From NCBI GenBank assembly GCA_937776645.1, contig CALMRI010000001.1, positions 1-64,000 on the forward strand: 64,000 nucleotides of DNA, given 5' to 3'. The notes beneath the pieces were generated by a model that had not been told where the DNA came from, made no database searches, and saw only the letters and a program-made list of their open reading frames with translations. Source of the stretch: an uncultured Alphaproteobacteria bacterium (lineage in GTDB: Bacteria > Pseudomonadota > Alphaproteobacteria > Thalassobaculales > Thalassobaculaceae). A program made the translations under genes and the position numbers. Positions 37,354 to 46,113 of the stretch are shown piece after piece (within the stretch, counting starts at the first letter, position 1; the number at the start of each line of letters is the position of its first letter).

Positions 37354-39063
37354 TTATCCCTTGGCTTTAGCCTTGGCCCAACTGTCGCGCAGAGCCACGG
37401 TGCGGTTATAGACCAGCGCGTCCGGCGTGCCGTCGGGATCGGTGACGAAATAGCCGGTGCGCTCGAACTGGATTGCGGTGCCTGCCGGGACCTGGTCAAG
37501 GCTTGGCTCCAGCTTGCATCCGCTCAGCACTTCCAGCGAGTCCGGGTTGATGTCGTCGACGAAATCGCCGTCGGCGCCGGGGTCGGCTCGGTTGTACAGC
37601 GGGGTATAGAGGCGTATTTCCGCCGTCCGCGCATGCTCGACCGAGACCCAATGAATGGTACCTTTCACCTTGCGACCATCCGATGCGTCACCGCCTCGGG
37701 TTAGCGGGTCGTAAGTGCAGTGGAGTTCCGTGACCTCGCCATCCGCATTCTTGATCACCTCATTGCAGGTGATGAAAAAGGCATACCGCAGCCGCACCTC
37801 ACGGCCCGGGCCCAGCCGGAAGAATTTCTTCGGCGGATCCTCCATGAAGTCATCCCGTTCCACCCAAAGCTCGCGACTGAAGGGAAGCTTGTGGTTGCCG
37901 GCGTCGGGGTCATTCGGATTATTGATCGCCTCCAACCAGTCGGTCTCGCCTTCGGGGTAATTGGTGATCACCACCTTCAGTGGACGCAGCACCGCCATTC
38001 GGCGTTCCGCCGTCTGGTTCAGGGTCTCTCGGATCACGTGCTCGAGCATCGCCATCTCGACCTTGCCCTCGTTCTTCGAGACCGAGAGCCGGGCGATGAA
38101 ATCGCGCAGGGCCGCCGCTGGAACGCCGCGCCGCCGCATGCCTGAGAGCGTCGCCATACGGGGGTCGTCCCAGCCCTTCACATGGCTCTCGGCAACCAAC
38201 CGGGTGAGCCGCCGCTTGGAAAGCACGGTGTGCGAGATCGACAGCTTCGCGAACTCATACTGGCGCGGTACCGCCGGCACCGGGAGCGCGTCGAGCATCC
38301 AATCATAAAGGGGCCGATGGTCGGCGAATTCCAGGGTGCAGAGTGAATGCGTCACCCCTTCGATCGCGTCGCATTGGCCGTGAGCGAAGTCGTAGGTTGG
38401 GTAGAGGCACCAATCATCGCCGGTCCGCGGGTGGGTGGCCCGCAGAATGCGATAGAGGATCGGATCACGTAGGTTGAGATTGCCCGAGGCCATATCGATC
38501 TTGGCGCGCAGCACCCGCGCGCCATCGGGGAACTCGCCGGCTTTCATGCGCCGGAACAGATCCAGGCTTTCTTTGGTGGGTCGGCCGCGATAGGGGCTGA
38601 GCTTGCCCGGTTCGGTCAAGGTGCCGCGATATTGCCTTATTTCTTCGGCCGAGAGGTCGTCTATATAGGCGCTGCCGACATTGATCAGATACTCGGCCCA
38701 ATCATAGAGTTGTTGAAAGTTGTCAGAGGCGTATTTAGGTTCGCCGGACCATGAGAAACCCAGCCAATTTACGTCGCGCTGGATAGCCTCGATGAATTCC
38801 TGCTCTTCCTTGACCGGGTTGGTGTCATCGAAGCGCAGGTTACACTGCCCGGCAAACTCCTGGGCGACACTAAAATTCAGACAGATGGAAAGCGCGTGGC
38901 CGAGATGTAGATAGCCGTTCGGCTCCGGTGGAAACCGCGTAACGATGGCGGTATTGGTACCATCGGCAAGGTCAGCGCGGACCTGCTCGCGAATGAAGTC
39001 GCTGGGAGGCGACCGCTCGGTGTCCGGGGGCGTGGTCGAGGCGGGAGGGTCGGCGGCGCTCAT
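37354..39063 (-). CDS. glnS: Glutaminyl-tRNA synthetase
   Basis: Charges tRNA-Gln directly. The 569-residue protein has the class I signatures: HIGH as PNGYLHLGHALS (about 48-59) and KMSKS as VLSKRRLTRL. It also has the NLRFDDTNPVKEE segment, the tRNA-Gln acceptor-end binding region and the two beta-barrel anticodon domains (from about 345). LRDSWAKAKAKG is the end. GlnRS rather than GluRS is supported by length, the FPPEPNGYLHLGHA opening and the C-terminal barrels. Many alphaproteobacteria instead use the GatCAB amidation route, so its presence is of some taxonomic use. Confidence 0.94.
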   Translation of the reverse strand: MSAADPPASTTPPDTERSPPSDFIREQVRADLADGTNTAIVTRFPPEPNGYLHLGHALSICLNFSVAQEFAGQCNLRFDDTNPVKEEQEFIEAIQRDVNWLGFSWSGEPKYASDNFQQLYDWAEYLINVGSAYIDDLSAEEIRQYRGTLTEPGKLSPYRGRPTKESLDLFRRMKAGEFPDGARVLRAKIDMASGNLNLRDPILYRILRATHPRTGDDWCLYPTYDFAHGQCDAIEGVTHSLCTLEFADHRPLYDWMLDALPVPAVPRQYEFAKLSISHTVLSKRRLTRLVAESHVKGWDDPRMATLSGMRRRGVPAAALRDFIARLSVSKNEGKVEMAMLEHVIRETLNQTAERRMAVLRPLKVVITNYPEGETDWLEAINNPNDPDAGNHKLPFSRELWVERDDFMEDPPKKFFRLGPGREVRLRYAFFITCNEVIKNADGEVTELHCTYDPLTRGGDASDGRKVKGTIHWVSVEHARTAEIRLYTPLYNRADPGADGDFVDDINPDSLEVLSGCKLEPSLDQVPAGTAIQFERTGYFVTDPDGTPDALVYNRTVALRDSWAKAKAKG

Positions 39064-39246
39064 GAGTCCTGTCGATCGCTGGGTGAATGGTACGGACTGT
39101 CTGCCAGAAAGCGGACGCTGGGGGAAGGGATCAGGTTCTCGGGCTGCCGTGATACATCAGGCACATGTCACCCGGGCCGCTGGTCAGCCTAGCGAGATCT
39201 CTGCTAAGACCACGCACCATCCGGAACATCGAAAGCGGCGTACATC

Positions 39247-40137
39247 ATGACCATCTGGCACGAAGTTCATACCGGCGTTGTGCATCCCTGGCTTTGCGAT
39301 CAATTCGGGCATTTGAATGTTCGCCACTACGCAAACCTGTTCAACGAGGCGATGTTCCATGCTTATGCCCGCGCCGGGCTCAGCCATGGGGTGGTGATGA
39401 AGCATGGCAGCCACGGTGTTGCCGCCATCGTGCGGACGACCTTTATCCAGGAATTGCCGGTCGGAAGTCTGGTGACCACCGAAAGCGCGCTGGTCAGTGC
39501 GAGCAATAAAACCTGCACGTTCCTGTTGCGAATGCGAAACACCGAGACCGGTGAAATTCACGCGACCCTGGATACGCTCGAGGTGTTTTTTGACCCGCAA
39601 GCCCGCGCCTCTACGCCAATACCGGCCGGCCTGCGTCCGATCATTGATGCACAGCTAAACGGGCCGGACCTGGCGCCGGAGGTGGCGGCGGTGCCACGCG
39701 AGGCTCCGCAAATCGGGCGTTGGCACGAGCTGCATCGCGGCGTCTGCTTCCCATGGCATTGCGATCAGTATGGCCACATGAATGTGCGTTGGTACGCGCA
39801 TTTCTTCGATGATGCGGCCTTCCATATCTGGTCGCGGTTGGGCGCCGGCTGGAAAGCAATGGAGGCGCTTGGCGTGCATACGGTCACAGCGACCACCACC
39901 ACGCATTTTCGCAAAGAGATCAGGTCCACCGATTTGTTTGTCATTGAAGGCGGGGTCGCGCGCTGTGGCAGAAAGAGCGTCACCTTCCGTCAACGGATGA
40001 CGAATGTTGAGACAGGAGAGCTTCATACTCTTCAGGATGTTGTCGAGGTGTTTTTTGATCCTAAAACCCGCAAATCTGCTCCGATCCCGGATTCCGTGCG
40101 GGCCCTATTGCAGACGGAACTGGATACGGGGGGATGA
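39247..40137 (+). CDS. Tandem hotdog-fold acyl-CoA thioesterase
   Basis: A 296-residue protein built from two copies of a 4-hydroxybenzoyl-CoA-thioesterase-like hotdog domain, at about 1-130 and 155-290. The repeats align closely: WLCDQFGHLNVRHYANLFNE in the first and WHCDQYGHMNVRWYAHFFDD in the second, each with the Asp that is catalytic in this family. Each then has a VFFDP end strand (EVFFDPQARAST; EVFFDPKTRKSA). Likely an intramolecular dimer hydrolysing acyl-CoA; the substrate is unknown. The following MFS gene starts 13 bases on. Confidence 0.8.
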   Translation: MTIWHEVHTGVVHPWLCDQFGHLNVRHYANLFNEAMFHAYARAGLSHGVVMKHGSHGVAAIVRTTFIQELPVGSLVTTESALVSASNKTCTFLLRMRNTETGEIHATLDTLEVFFDPQARASTPIPAGLRPIIDAQLNGPDLAPEVAAVPREAPQIGRWHELHRGVCFPWHCDQYGHMNVRWYAHFFDDAAFHIWSRLGAGWKAMEALGVHTVTATTTTHFRKEIRSTDLFVIEGGVARCGRKSVTFRQRMTNVETGELHTLQDVVEVFFDPKTRKSAPIPDSVRALLQTELDTGG

Positions 40138-40150
40138 GGCGGGGCCCTAG

Positions 40151-41440
40151 ATGACCCTTGTGAGTCTGCGCCAGCGCATCGTTGAGAGGACTGGTGCGCA
40201 TTTCTTTTATGGGTGGGTGGTTCTGGTTGTCGCCGGAGCCGGTATATTTGCCAGCGGTGCAGGTCAGTCGCATATATTCAGTGTCTTTATCGGACCGATC
40301 TCGCGTGATCTCAACATCGGCGCCGCAGCCATCGCTTCAGCTTATGGGTTGGCCACGCTGATCGCCGCCTTCGGGTTACCGTTGATGGGGCGGATCATCG
40401 ATCGACAGGGCGCGCGTAAGACCATGACCATTGTGGTCATCCTGCTGGGTTTCGCCTGTATCGCCTTTGGTTTTGCGCCGGGGTTGATTTGGCTAGGGCT
40501 CGGCTTCGGGGCGTTGCGGTTCCTGGCTCAGGGCTCTTTGATGCTGAACAGCACCAACGTCCTTTCCCACTGGTTCAGCCGCAAACGCGGTTTTGCCATG
40601 GGGTTGATGCTGCTTGGCTTTGCGATTTCGATGGCGATCCACCCGCCCGCCAGTCAGTGGTTGATCGATCACGTCGGCTGGCGCCAAGCCTGGATCTGGA
40701 TTGGGGTGTCGACCTGGGTACTAATGCTGCCGTTGCTGGCGTTTCTCCTGCACAATGCGCCCGAACCCCTTGGACTGGTCCCAGATGGAATCGCCGAGGT
40801 GGCGTCGATGGGAGGCGTTCAGGACCGCCATTCTGCGGCCTACGGCTTGACCTTGGCGGAAGCCTTGCGCACTCCGACATTCTACATCGTGGCGACCGGT
40901 CTGTTCACCATGTCGATGCTGGTGACCGCGCTGCATTTCTTCCAGGTCTCGATCTTCGAGCATCAGGGATTGAGCCCGACCATCGCTGCCTGGATGTTCC
41001 CGTTATCAGCGGTGGTCGCGGTGTTCACCCAGCCCTTTGTCGGCCGTAGCCTCGATCGGCTCGCGACGCCCCGGGTGTTTGCCACTGCGCTGCTGATGCT
41101 TAGCGCGTCGCTGATCACCATCACTTTTGTGAAAAATTTGCCGACGGCCCTGCTTTACGGTGTTGTTTTTGGCGTCAACAACGCCTTTAACATCACTATG
41201 TTCGGCTATCTCTATCCACGCTATTTCGGTCGGCGGCACCTGGGGAGCATTCAAGGCGTGGGACAGATGATTGGTGTGGTTGGGGCCTCGATCGGGCCGA
41301 TACCGCTGGGTATCGCCTTTGATATTTTCGGTGATTATGGAACCATGCTGCTGATCTTGGCCGTGGTCCCGGTCTTCGTCGCGGTAATCACCCAGTTCCT
41401 GAAAGAGCCCGATATGCCGTTGCGAGCGGCCGAGACCTGA
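40151..41440 (+). CDS. MFS transporter, monocarboxylate/OFA-like
   Basis: A 429-residue protein with 12 hydrophobic segments. GRIIDRQGARKTM is the cytoplasmic loop 2-3 motif. Short hydrophilic ends and NSTNVLSHWFSRKRGFAMGL resemble oxalate/formate-type and monocarboxylate transporters. Between the thioesterase and the amidase, it could import an acid or amide handled by them; this is inference from position only. Confidence 0.82.
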   Translation: MTLVSLRQRIVERTGAHFFYGWVVLVVAGAGIFASGAGQSHIFSVFIGPISRDLNIGAAAIASAYGLATLIAAFGLPLMGRIIDRQGARKTMTIVVILLGFACIAFGFAPGLIWLGLGFGALRFLAQGSLMLNSTNVLSHWFSRKRGFAMGLMLLGFAISMAIHPPASQWLIDHVGWRQAWIWIGVSTWVLMLPLLAFLLHNAPEPLGLVPDGIAEVASMGGVQDRHSAAYGLTLAEALRTPTFYIVATGLFTMSMLVTALHFFQVSIFEHQGLSPTIAAWMFPLSAVVAVFTQPFVGRSLDRLATPRVFATALLMLSASLITITFVKNLPTALLYGVVFGVNNAFNITMFGYLYPRYFGRRHLGSIQGVGQMIGVVGASIGPIPLGIAFDIFGDYGTMLLILAVVPVFVAVITQFLKEPDMPLRAAET

Positions 41441-41469
41441 CGCTAGATAGATCGATGGAGGATAATGTG

Positions 41470-42816
41470 ATGGTCAGCCGAACAGAGTCACAAGACGCGA
41501 CCCAAGCCTGCCTGGATGCGATCGCCGCCCATGACGACACCGTACACGCGATGATCACGGTAACCGCCGAGGCGGCGTTACGCCAGGCCGAGGCGGCGGA
41601 CAAGGCGGCGGCGCAGGGGCGCTGGCTTGGTCTGCTGCACGGTATGCCTATGGCCGTTAAGGACAACATCGCGACGGCTGGTGTGCGGACCACCGCTGGC
41701 TCAGTGTTTTTTACCGATCATGTGCCGAACGAGAACGCCCCGGTAGTCGACCGATTGATGAAAGCTGGTGCGGTGATGGTCGGTAAGGCGACGATGCATG
41801 AGTTTGCTTTCGGAATTCGTTCCGACAACACGGTCTCGCCGCCCTGCCGCAACCCCTGGAACCCGGAGCGGGTACCCGGCGGATCAAGCGGAGGCTCGGG
41901 TGCCGCGGTCGCCAGCGATATGTGCGTTGGCGCGCTTGGTTCCGACACTGGAGGCTCAGTCCGCCTGCCGGCGTCGATCAATGGCATCAGTGGATTGAGG
42001 CCAACCCATGGCCGGGTGCCGAGCCATGGCTCAACCCCGGTCAGTCCAAGCTTCGATACGATCGGCCCGATGGCCCGCTCGGTCGGCGATGTCGCACGGA
42101 TCTTCGCGGTGATCGCCGGCTATGATTCTCGTGACCCGCATGCGGTTGACCGACCTCTGGAGAATTTTCTACCGCGTCTGAACGACGGCATCGAAGGCGT
42201 CCGCATTGGCATGCCGCGCAATTTTTATTTGAAGAATCTGCACCCGGAGATCGAGATCGCAGTGCAACAGGCCGCCGGAGTGCTGGAAGGCTTGGGCGCG
42301 AAACTGCTAGAGATCGATGTGCCTGGCGCGGCCGAGATGCAGCATTGGGCGACGATCATGATTTTCGCCGATGCCTGCGCCTTCCATGCTGAGCGGCTGA
42401 CGACCCATCCGGAGAAGTTTTCCAAACCGGTTTACGATCGGATGACGACGGGCCATTCCTTCACCGCCGTCGACTACGCCAATGCGCTGCGGGCCCGAGA
42501 GGCTTGGAAGAACGATCTGGCGCGGACCTTTGGCGAGATCGATATCCTGCTTTCGCCGACCCTGCCGACCCTGGTGCCGCCGATTGCCGAGGACAAATCT
42601 CTGCTGGAAGCCACCCGGGACGCCACTCGTAACACTTATGCCGGTGCGTTCGGTCAATTGCCGGGCTTGTCGGTGCCCTGCGGGTTCAGTTCCGATGGCC
42701 TGCCGATAGGCTTGCAACTTGAGGCGGCCTGGTGGAACGATCCTTTGTTATTGCGCGCTGGCCATGCCTATCAGGGGCCAACCGATTGGCATCTGCGGCG
42801 TCCACCGCTCGGCTAA
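41470..42816 (+). CDS. Amidase (amidase signature family)
   Basis: Hydrolyses an amide bond. With the start at 41470 (MVSRTESQDATQ), where a GGAGG site lies nine bases upstream, it has 448 residues. The Ser-cisSer-Lys triad is present: Lys64 in MAVKDNIATAG, Ser139 in PGGSSGGSG and Ser163 in GSDTGGSVRLPAS. The C-terminal LPGLSVPCGFSSDGLPIGLQ is typical. The family includes GatA, but no gatB or gatC is adjacent and the length suits a stand-alone amidase. Substrate unknown. Confidence 0.9.
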   Translation: MVSRTESQDATQACLDAIAAHDDTVHAMITVTAEAALRQAEAADKAAAQGRWLGLLHGMPMAVKDNIATAGVRTTAGSVFFTDHVPNENAPVVDRLMKAGAVMVGKATMHEFAFGIRSDNTVSPPCRNPWNPERVPGGSSGGSGAAVASDMCVGALGSDTGGSVRLPASINGISGLRPTHGRVPSHGSTPVSPSFDTIGPMARSVGDVARIFAVIAGYDSRDPHAVDRPLENFLPRLNDGIEGVRIGMPRNFYLKNLHPEIEIAVQQAAGVLEGLGAKLLEIDVPGAAEMQHWATIMIFADACAFHAERLTTHPEKFSKPVYDRMTTGHSFTAVDYANALRAREAWKNDLARTFGEIDILLSPTLPTLVPPIAEDKSLLEATRDATRNTYAGAFGQLPGLSVPCGFSSDGLPIGLQLEAAWWNDPLLLRAGHAYQGPTDWHLRRPPLG

Positions 42817-42857
42817 CCGAAGAAATCGCCACGCGCTTTGAATGAGAGGAGACCATC

Positions 42858-43352
42858 ATGCTTTTGGATTTACCGACAGCGGCTCGATACAACGCCTGGG
42901 CTAATCAGCGACTTTATGCGGTGGTTGGGCAACTGACGGCCGAGCAATTGGCCGAGGATCGTCAGGGATTTTTTAAATCCGTCCTTGGAACGCTCAACCA
43001 TATCCTGCTGGCCGATCTCCTCTATCGCGAGCGCTTAGAGAAGAAGCCAACTGCCTTCACCCGCCTAGATGAGGTCTTGCATGCCGATTTCGAGCCGCTG
43101 CGGGACGCCCAGTTCGACCAAGACGCATGGTATGTCGGCTTTTGCGAGGCGATGGATCCGACGGATCTGGATGGTACGCTTTCCTTCGACACGGTGGGCA
43201 CGAACGAATATTTCAGCCTGCCGCTGAGAAATTGCCTAGCCAATCTGTTTCAGCATCAAATCCATCACCGGGGCCAGACCCATCACATGCTGAGCCATGC
43301 CGGATTGGCGCCGCCGCCCTTGGACGTAGTGCAGTTCGCTGCCCAAGGCTGA
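42858..43352 (+). CDS. DinB-family protein
   Basis: A 164-residue four-helix-bundle protein of the DinB/YfiT type. Metal-binding histidines sit in TLNHILLADLLY (about 46-57) and HQIHHRGQTHHML (about 132-144). ARYNAWANQRLY is the usual first helix. Many relatives are thiol-S-transferases or damage-induced proteins of unknown role. It is eight bases from the next monooxygenase gene on the same strand. Confidence 0.88.
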   Translation: MLLDLPTAARYNAWANQRLYAVVGQLTAEQLAEDRQGFFKSVLGTLNHILLADLLYRERLEKKPTAFTRLDEVLHADFEPLRDAQFDQDAWYVGFCEAMDPTDLDGTLSFDTVGTNEYFSLPLRNCLANLFQHQIHHRGQTHHMLSHAGLAPPPLDVVQFAAQG

Positions 43353-43359
43353 GGCATCA

Positions 43360-44628
43360 ATGCCGACCCTGTTCCATGACGTGGTAATCATCGGCGCCGG
43401 GCAGGCCGGGTTGGCGCTGAGTTATCATTTGTGCGGAGCCGGTGTTGATCACGTACTCCTGGAGCAGGGTCGTCTCGGCAATACCTGGCGTGAGGACCGT
43501 TGGGAATCGTTTTGCCTGGTCACGCCGAACTGGACGATCACCTTGCCGGGCGCGAACTATGCCGGTGATGACCCCGATGGTTTTTTGTCTGGTGGTGCCT
43601 TCGTTGAACATTTGGAAAACTGGGCGCGGGGCTTTGCGGCGCCGGTTTGGGAACATGTTCGGGCCAGGGGGGTGACTCGCGATGCAGAGCGCTTCGTCGT
43701 CGAGACCGACCTGGGGCCGTTGCACGCTCGCCAGGTGGTCATCGCCACTGCGACCTATCAGACATCCCGCACGCCGCCGGTGCTTGCCGGTCTGCCCAAA
43801 GGCGTCACGGTGCTGGCGGCGGATCAGTATCACAATCCAGGTGCGTTGGCGCCCGGTGCGGTTTTGGTCGTCGGCTCCGGGCAGACCGGTTGCCAGATTG
43901 CCGAGGAGGTGAATGCTGCGGGTCGTGAAACCTATCTTGCCGTCGGACGAAGCGGGCGATTGCCGCGGCGGTATCGCGGTCTTGACTGCATCGCGTGGCA
44001 GCGCGACATGGGACTGCTGGATCGCACGCCGGATATGTTGGACGATCCGGCACACCGGTTTCGCGGCGACCCGCACCTCTCCGGTGGGCGGGGCGGCTAT
44101 ACCTTGTCGCTACACGATCTTCGCATCGCTGGGGTCACTTTGTTAGGGCGTGTGGCCGGGTCGCGCGGTGCAAGGCTGAATATCGCCGATGATTTGGCAG
44201 GCTGCCTCGCTTTCGCAGATTATTTTGCGGCGGATTTCCGTGCCTTCGTGGATCAACATATCGCAGCGCTCGGTCTGGGGGCACCTATCGCCACGCCCGA
44301 GGAAATGCTGGGGGAACCACCAAACGCGGGGCTGAATTATCCGGTGATCCGGGAGCTTCACCTGTGCGCCCAGGGAATATCGACGGTGATTTCAGCGACC
44401 GGTTTTGCTTTCGATTTCTCGTGGGTCGATTTTCCGGTTTTTGACCCTCACGGCTATCCCATTACCGATCGGGGCAGCACCAGAGTTCCGGGATTGCACT
44501 TCACCGGCTTGAACTGGATGCACAAGCGCAAATCCGGCATCATCTACGGTGTCGCGGAAGACGCGGCGTATTTGGCAGCGCGGATCGTCGCAACGTTGCC
44601 TCGGACCGGCGCGTCGGCGCAGCTTTAA
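43360..44628 (+). CDS. Flavin-containing monooxygenase-like oxidoreductase
   Basis: A 422-residue FAD/NADP protein. The FAD Rossmann motif is VVIIGAGQAGLALSYHL (GAGQAG at 12-17). VIATATYQTSRTPPVLAGLP is the linker seen in flavin monooxygenases, and VLVVGSGQTGCQIAEEV is the NADPH-binding motif. SATGFAFDFSWVDFPVFD lies near the end. Relatives hydroxylate N or S atoms or small organics; the substrate is unknown. Its stop overlaps the convergent GYD gene by four bases. Confidence 0.87.
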   Translation: MPTLFHDVVIIGAGQAGLALSYHLCGAGVDHVLLEQGRLGNTWREDRWESFCLVTPNWTITLPGANYAGDDPDGFLSGGAFVEHLENWARGFAAPVWEHVRARGVTRDAERFVVETDLGPLHARQVVIATATYQTSRTPPVLAGLPKGVTVLAADQYHNPGALAPGAVLVVGSGQTGCQIAEEVNAAGRETYLAVGRSGRLPRRYRGLDCIAWQRDMGLLDRTPDMLDDPAHRFRGDPHLSGGRGGYTLSLHDLRIAGVTLLGRVAGSRGARLNIADDLAGCLAFADYFAADFRAFVDQHIAALGLGAPIATPEEMLGEPPNAGLNYPVIRELHLCAQGISTVISATGFAFDFSWVDFPVFDPHGYPITDRGSTRVPGLHFTGLNWMHKRKSGIIYGVAEDAAYLAARIVATLPRTGASAQL

Positions 44629-44969
44629 TCGGTCTTCGCTGGTCCGTATTCGGTCTTGGTTCCTTGAGCCAAAGCCAATGAGGCTACAAAATCGTCGCTG
44701 GCCATCAGAGGCACGGTCTTGCTGTGTTTCGCCAATCCGAAGGAATCCGTCAGATGCAGATTGGCGGCCAGCGCTTTGTCGTCGGGCATCTCGTAGATAT
44801 AGACCATGTCGTATTCGCCATAGGAGCCGTATTGCGCGATCGGCTTGCCCCCGAAATCGGCGATCGCTTTGCAATGGATCGCCGCCCGGTCCTTGACCGC
44901 GTCGTCGGCGACCATCGCCGCCTTCTGATCATTTTCGTATTTCACCATGTAGAGCACCAGCACGCCCAT
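44625..44969 (-). CDS. GYD-domain protein
   Basis: A 114-residue protein with the motif YGSYGEYDMVYIYEMPDD, matching GYD-domain proteins, small ferredoxin-like-fold dimers of unknown function. It starts MGVLVLYMVKYENDQK after a GGGAAAG site. It follows the luciferase-like gene on the same strand by 21 bases and is probably co-transcribed with it. Confidence 0.75.
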   Translation of the reverse strand: MGVLVLYMVKYENDQKAAMVADDAVKDRAAIHCKAIADFGGKPIAQYGSYGEYDMVYIYEMPDDKALAANLHLTDSFGLAKHSKTVPLMASDDFVASLALAQGTKTEYGPAKTD

Positions 44970-44990
44970 CGATCGACTTTCCCGTTTTGC

Positions 44991-46052
44991 TTACATTTTC
45001 GACATGACGTTGCGGGCCAAATCTTCGATCAGCCTATATTGCTGATCCAGCGGTGTCATGAAATTGATTGCGTTGAGCCCTTGACGTTCCAACGCGCGCA
45101 ACTGCTCGACCATTTCTTCCGGCTGGCCGGCGATGGTGAAGGTCTTGATCATCTCCGGGGTGATGAAACGCGCCTCCTCGGGGTCAAGAAAGCTGTAATG
45201 GCTTTGATGCATCTTCAAATGTGCCCGCTCGGCGTCGCGCTTTTCGTGAAAGGCAATGTATTCGTCCCAGAAGGGTAGCATGTAATCCGGCACTGGGTTG
45301 CGGGTCTCCTTCACCCAATCGACCAGATAATGCACATTGGCCATGATCGCTGAGCCGCATTGCTGGATCACCGCTTCGTCGGTCAGTTTCTGGCCTGGCT
45401 CCAGCATCAGGATATTGACCAGCGCGAAGGTTTCGAAACCGTCATCAAGAGAGCGCCCGGACTTGGCGGCGCCCTGGCGGACATTTCCCATCGCTTGGCT
45501 GAAACTGCCGCCACGCGGGATGCCGGTGATCATCCCATCGCCGATCTCGCCGGCCAGCGCCTGGGTCCGTGAGCCAAAGCCGCTGATATGTATCGGAATG
45601 GGGTGGGCAACATCGACATAGTTGAACTCAGGATTCTGGAACTGGATCGGGTGGGTGACGCCATCCAGGGTATAGCTCGCCTCCTCGCCCCGGATCATGG
45701 TTTTGACGACCTCGATATACTCCCGAAACGCCTTGATTCCCATCGGCTGCTGACCCATTGCCCGCATCGCCGTATTGCCGGTGCCGATGCCGAGAAAAGT
45801 ACGGCCCGGCGCCAGCCGGTTGATCGTGGCGATGGCGTTGGCGGTCACCGGCGCCAGCCTCAGCCCGGCCACCGCGACCCCGGTGCCGATCCGAATTTTC
45901 TGGGTCTGCCGCGCCGCCTGAGCCAGCACCGCGAAGGGGTCGGAGCGGATCATCGGCGAGTCGGTGACCCAGCAATAGTCATAGCCAAGGTTCTCGGCAT
46001 GACTGATCAGGCCGATCTCATCGACCTTGGAAGAGGTGATTCCGAACTTCAT
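44991..46052 (-). CDS. Luciferase-like (F420/FMN) monooxygenase
   Basis: A 353-residue TIM-barrel flavoprotein. I set the start at 46052 (MKFGITSSKVDEIG); the longer frame has no family sequence. Marks: ENLGYDYCWVTDSP, IRIGTGVAVAGLRLAPVTAN, GRTFLGIGTGNTAMRAMGQ and GDGMITGIP. It resembles the LLM class used by methylene-tetrahydromethanopterin-reductase-like and alkane-sulfonate-like enzymes. The cofactor (FMN or F420) cannot be told here. Pairs with the GYD gene. Confidence 0.87.
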   Translation of the reverse strand: MKFGITSSKVDEIGLISHAENLGYDYCWVTDSPMIRSDPFAVLAQAARQTQKIRIGTGVAVAGLRLAPVTANAIATINRLAPGRTFLGIGTGNTAMRAMGQQPMGIKAFREYIEVVKTMIRGEEASYTLDGVTHPIQFQNPEFNYVDVAHPIPIHISGFGSRTQALAGEIGDGMITGIPRGGSFSQAMGNVRQGAAKSGRSLDDGFETFALVNILMLEPGQKLTDEAVIQQCGSAIMANVHYLVDWVKETRNPVPDYMLPFWDEYIAFHEKRDAERAHLKMHQSHYSFLDPEEARFITPEMIKTFTIAGQPEEMVEQLRALERQGLNAINFMTPLDQQYRLIEDLARNVMSKM

Positions 46053-46113
46053 GGGCTGGGGTCCATGTGGCGAATTCAAGGCGGAGTGATGATGCAGAAC
46101 GCGCGGCAGACTG

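Noticed and set aside
41455-41470. ATG at 41455 as the amidase start
   Set aside because: Its GGAGG sits inside this longer frame and is spaced correctly for the ATG at 41470.
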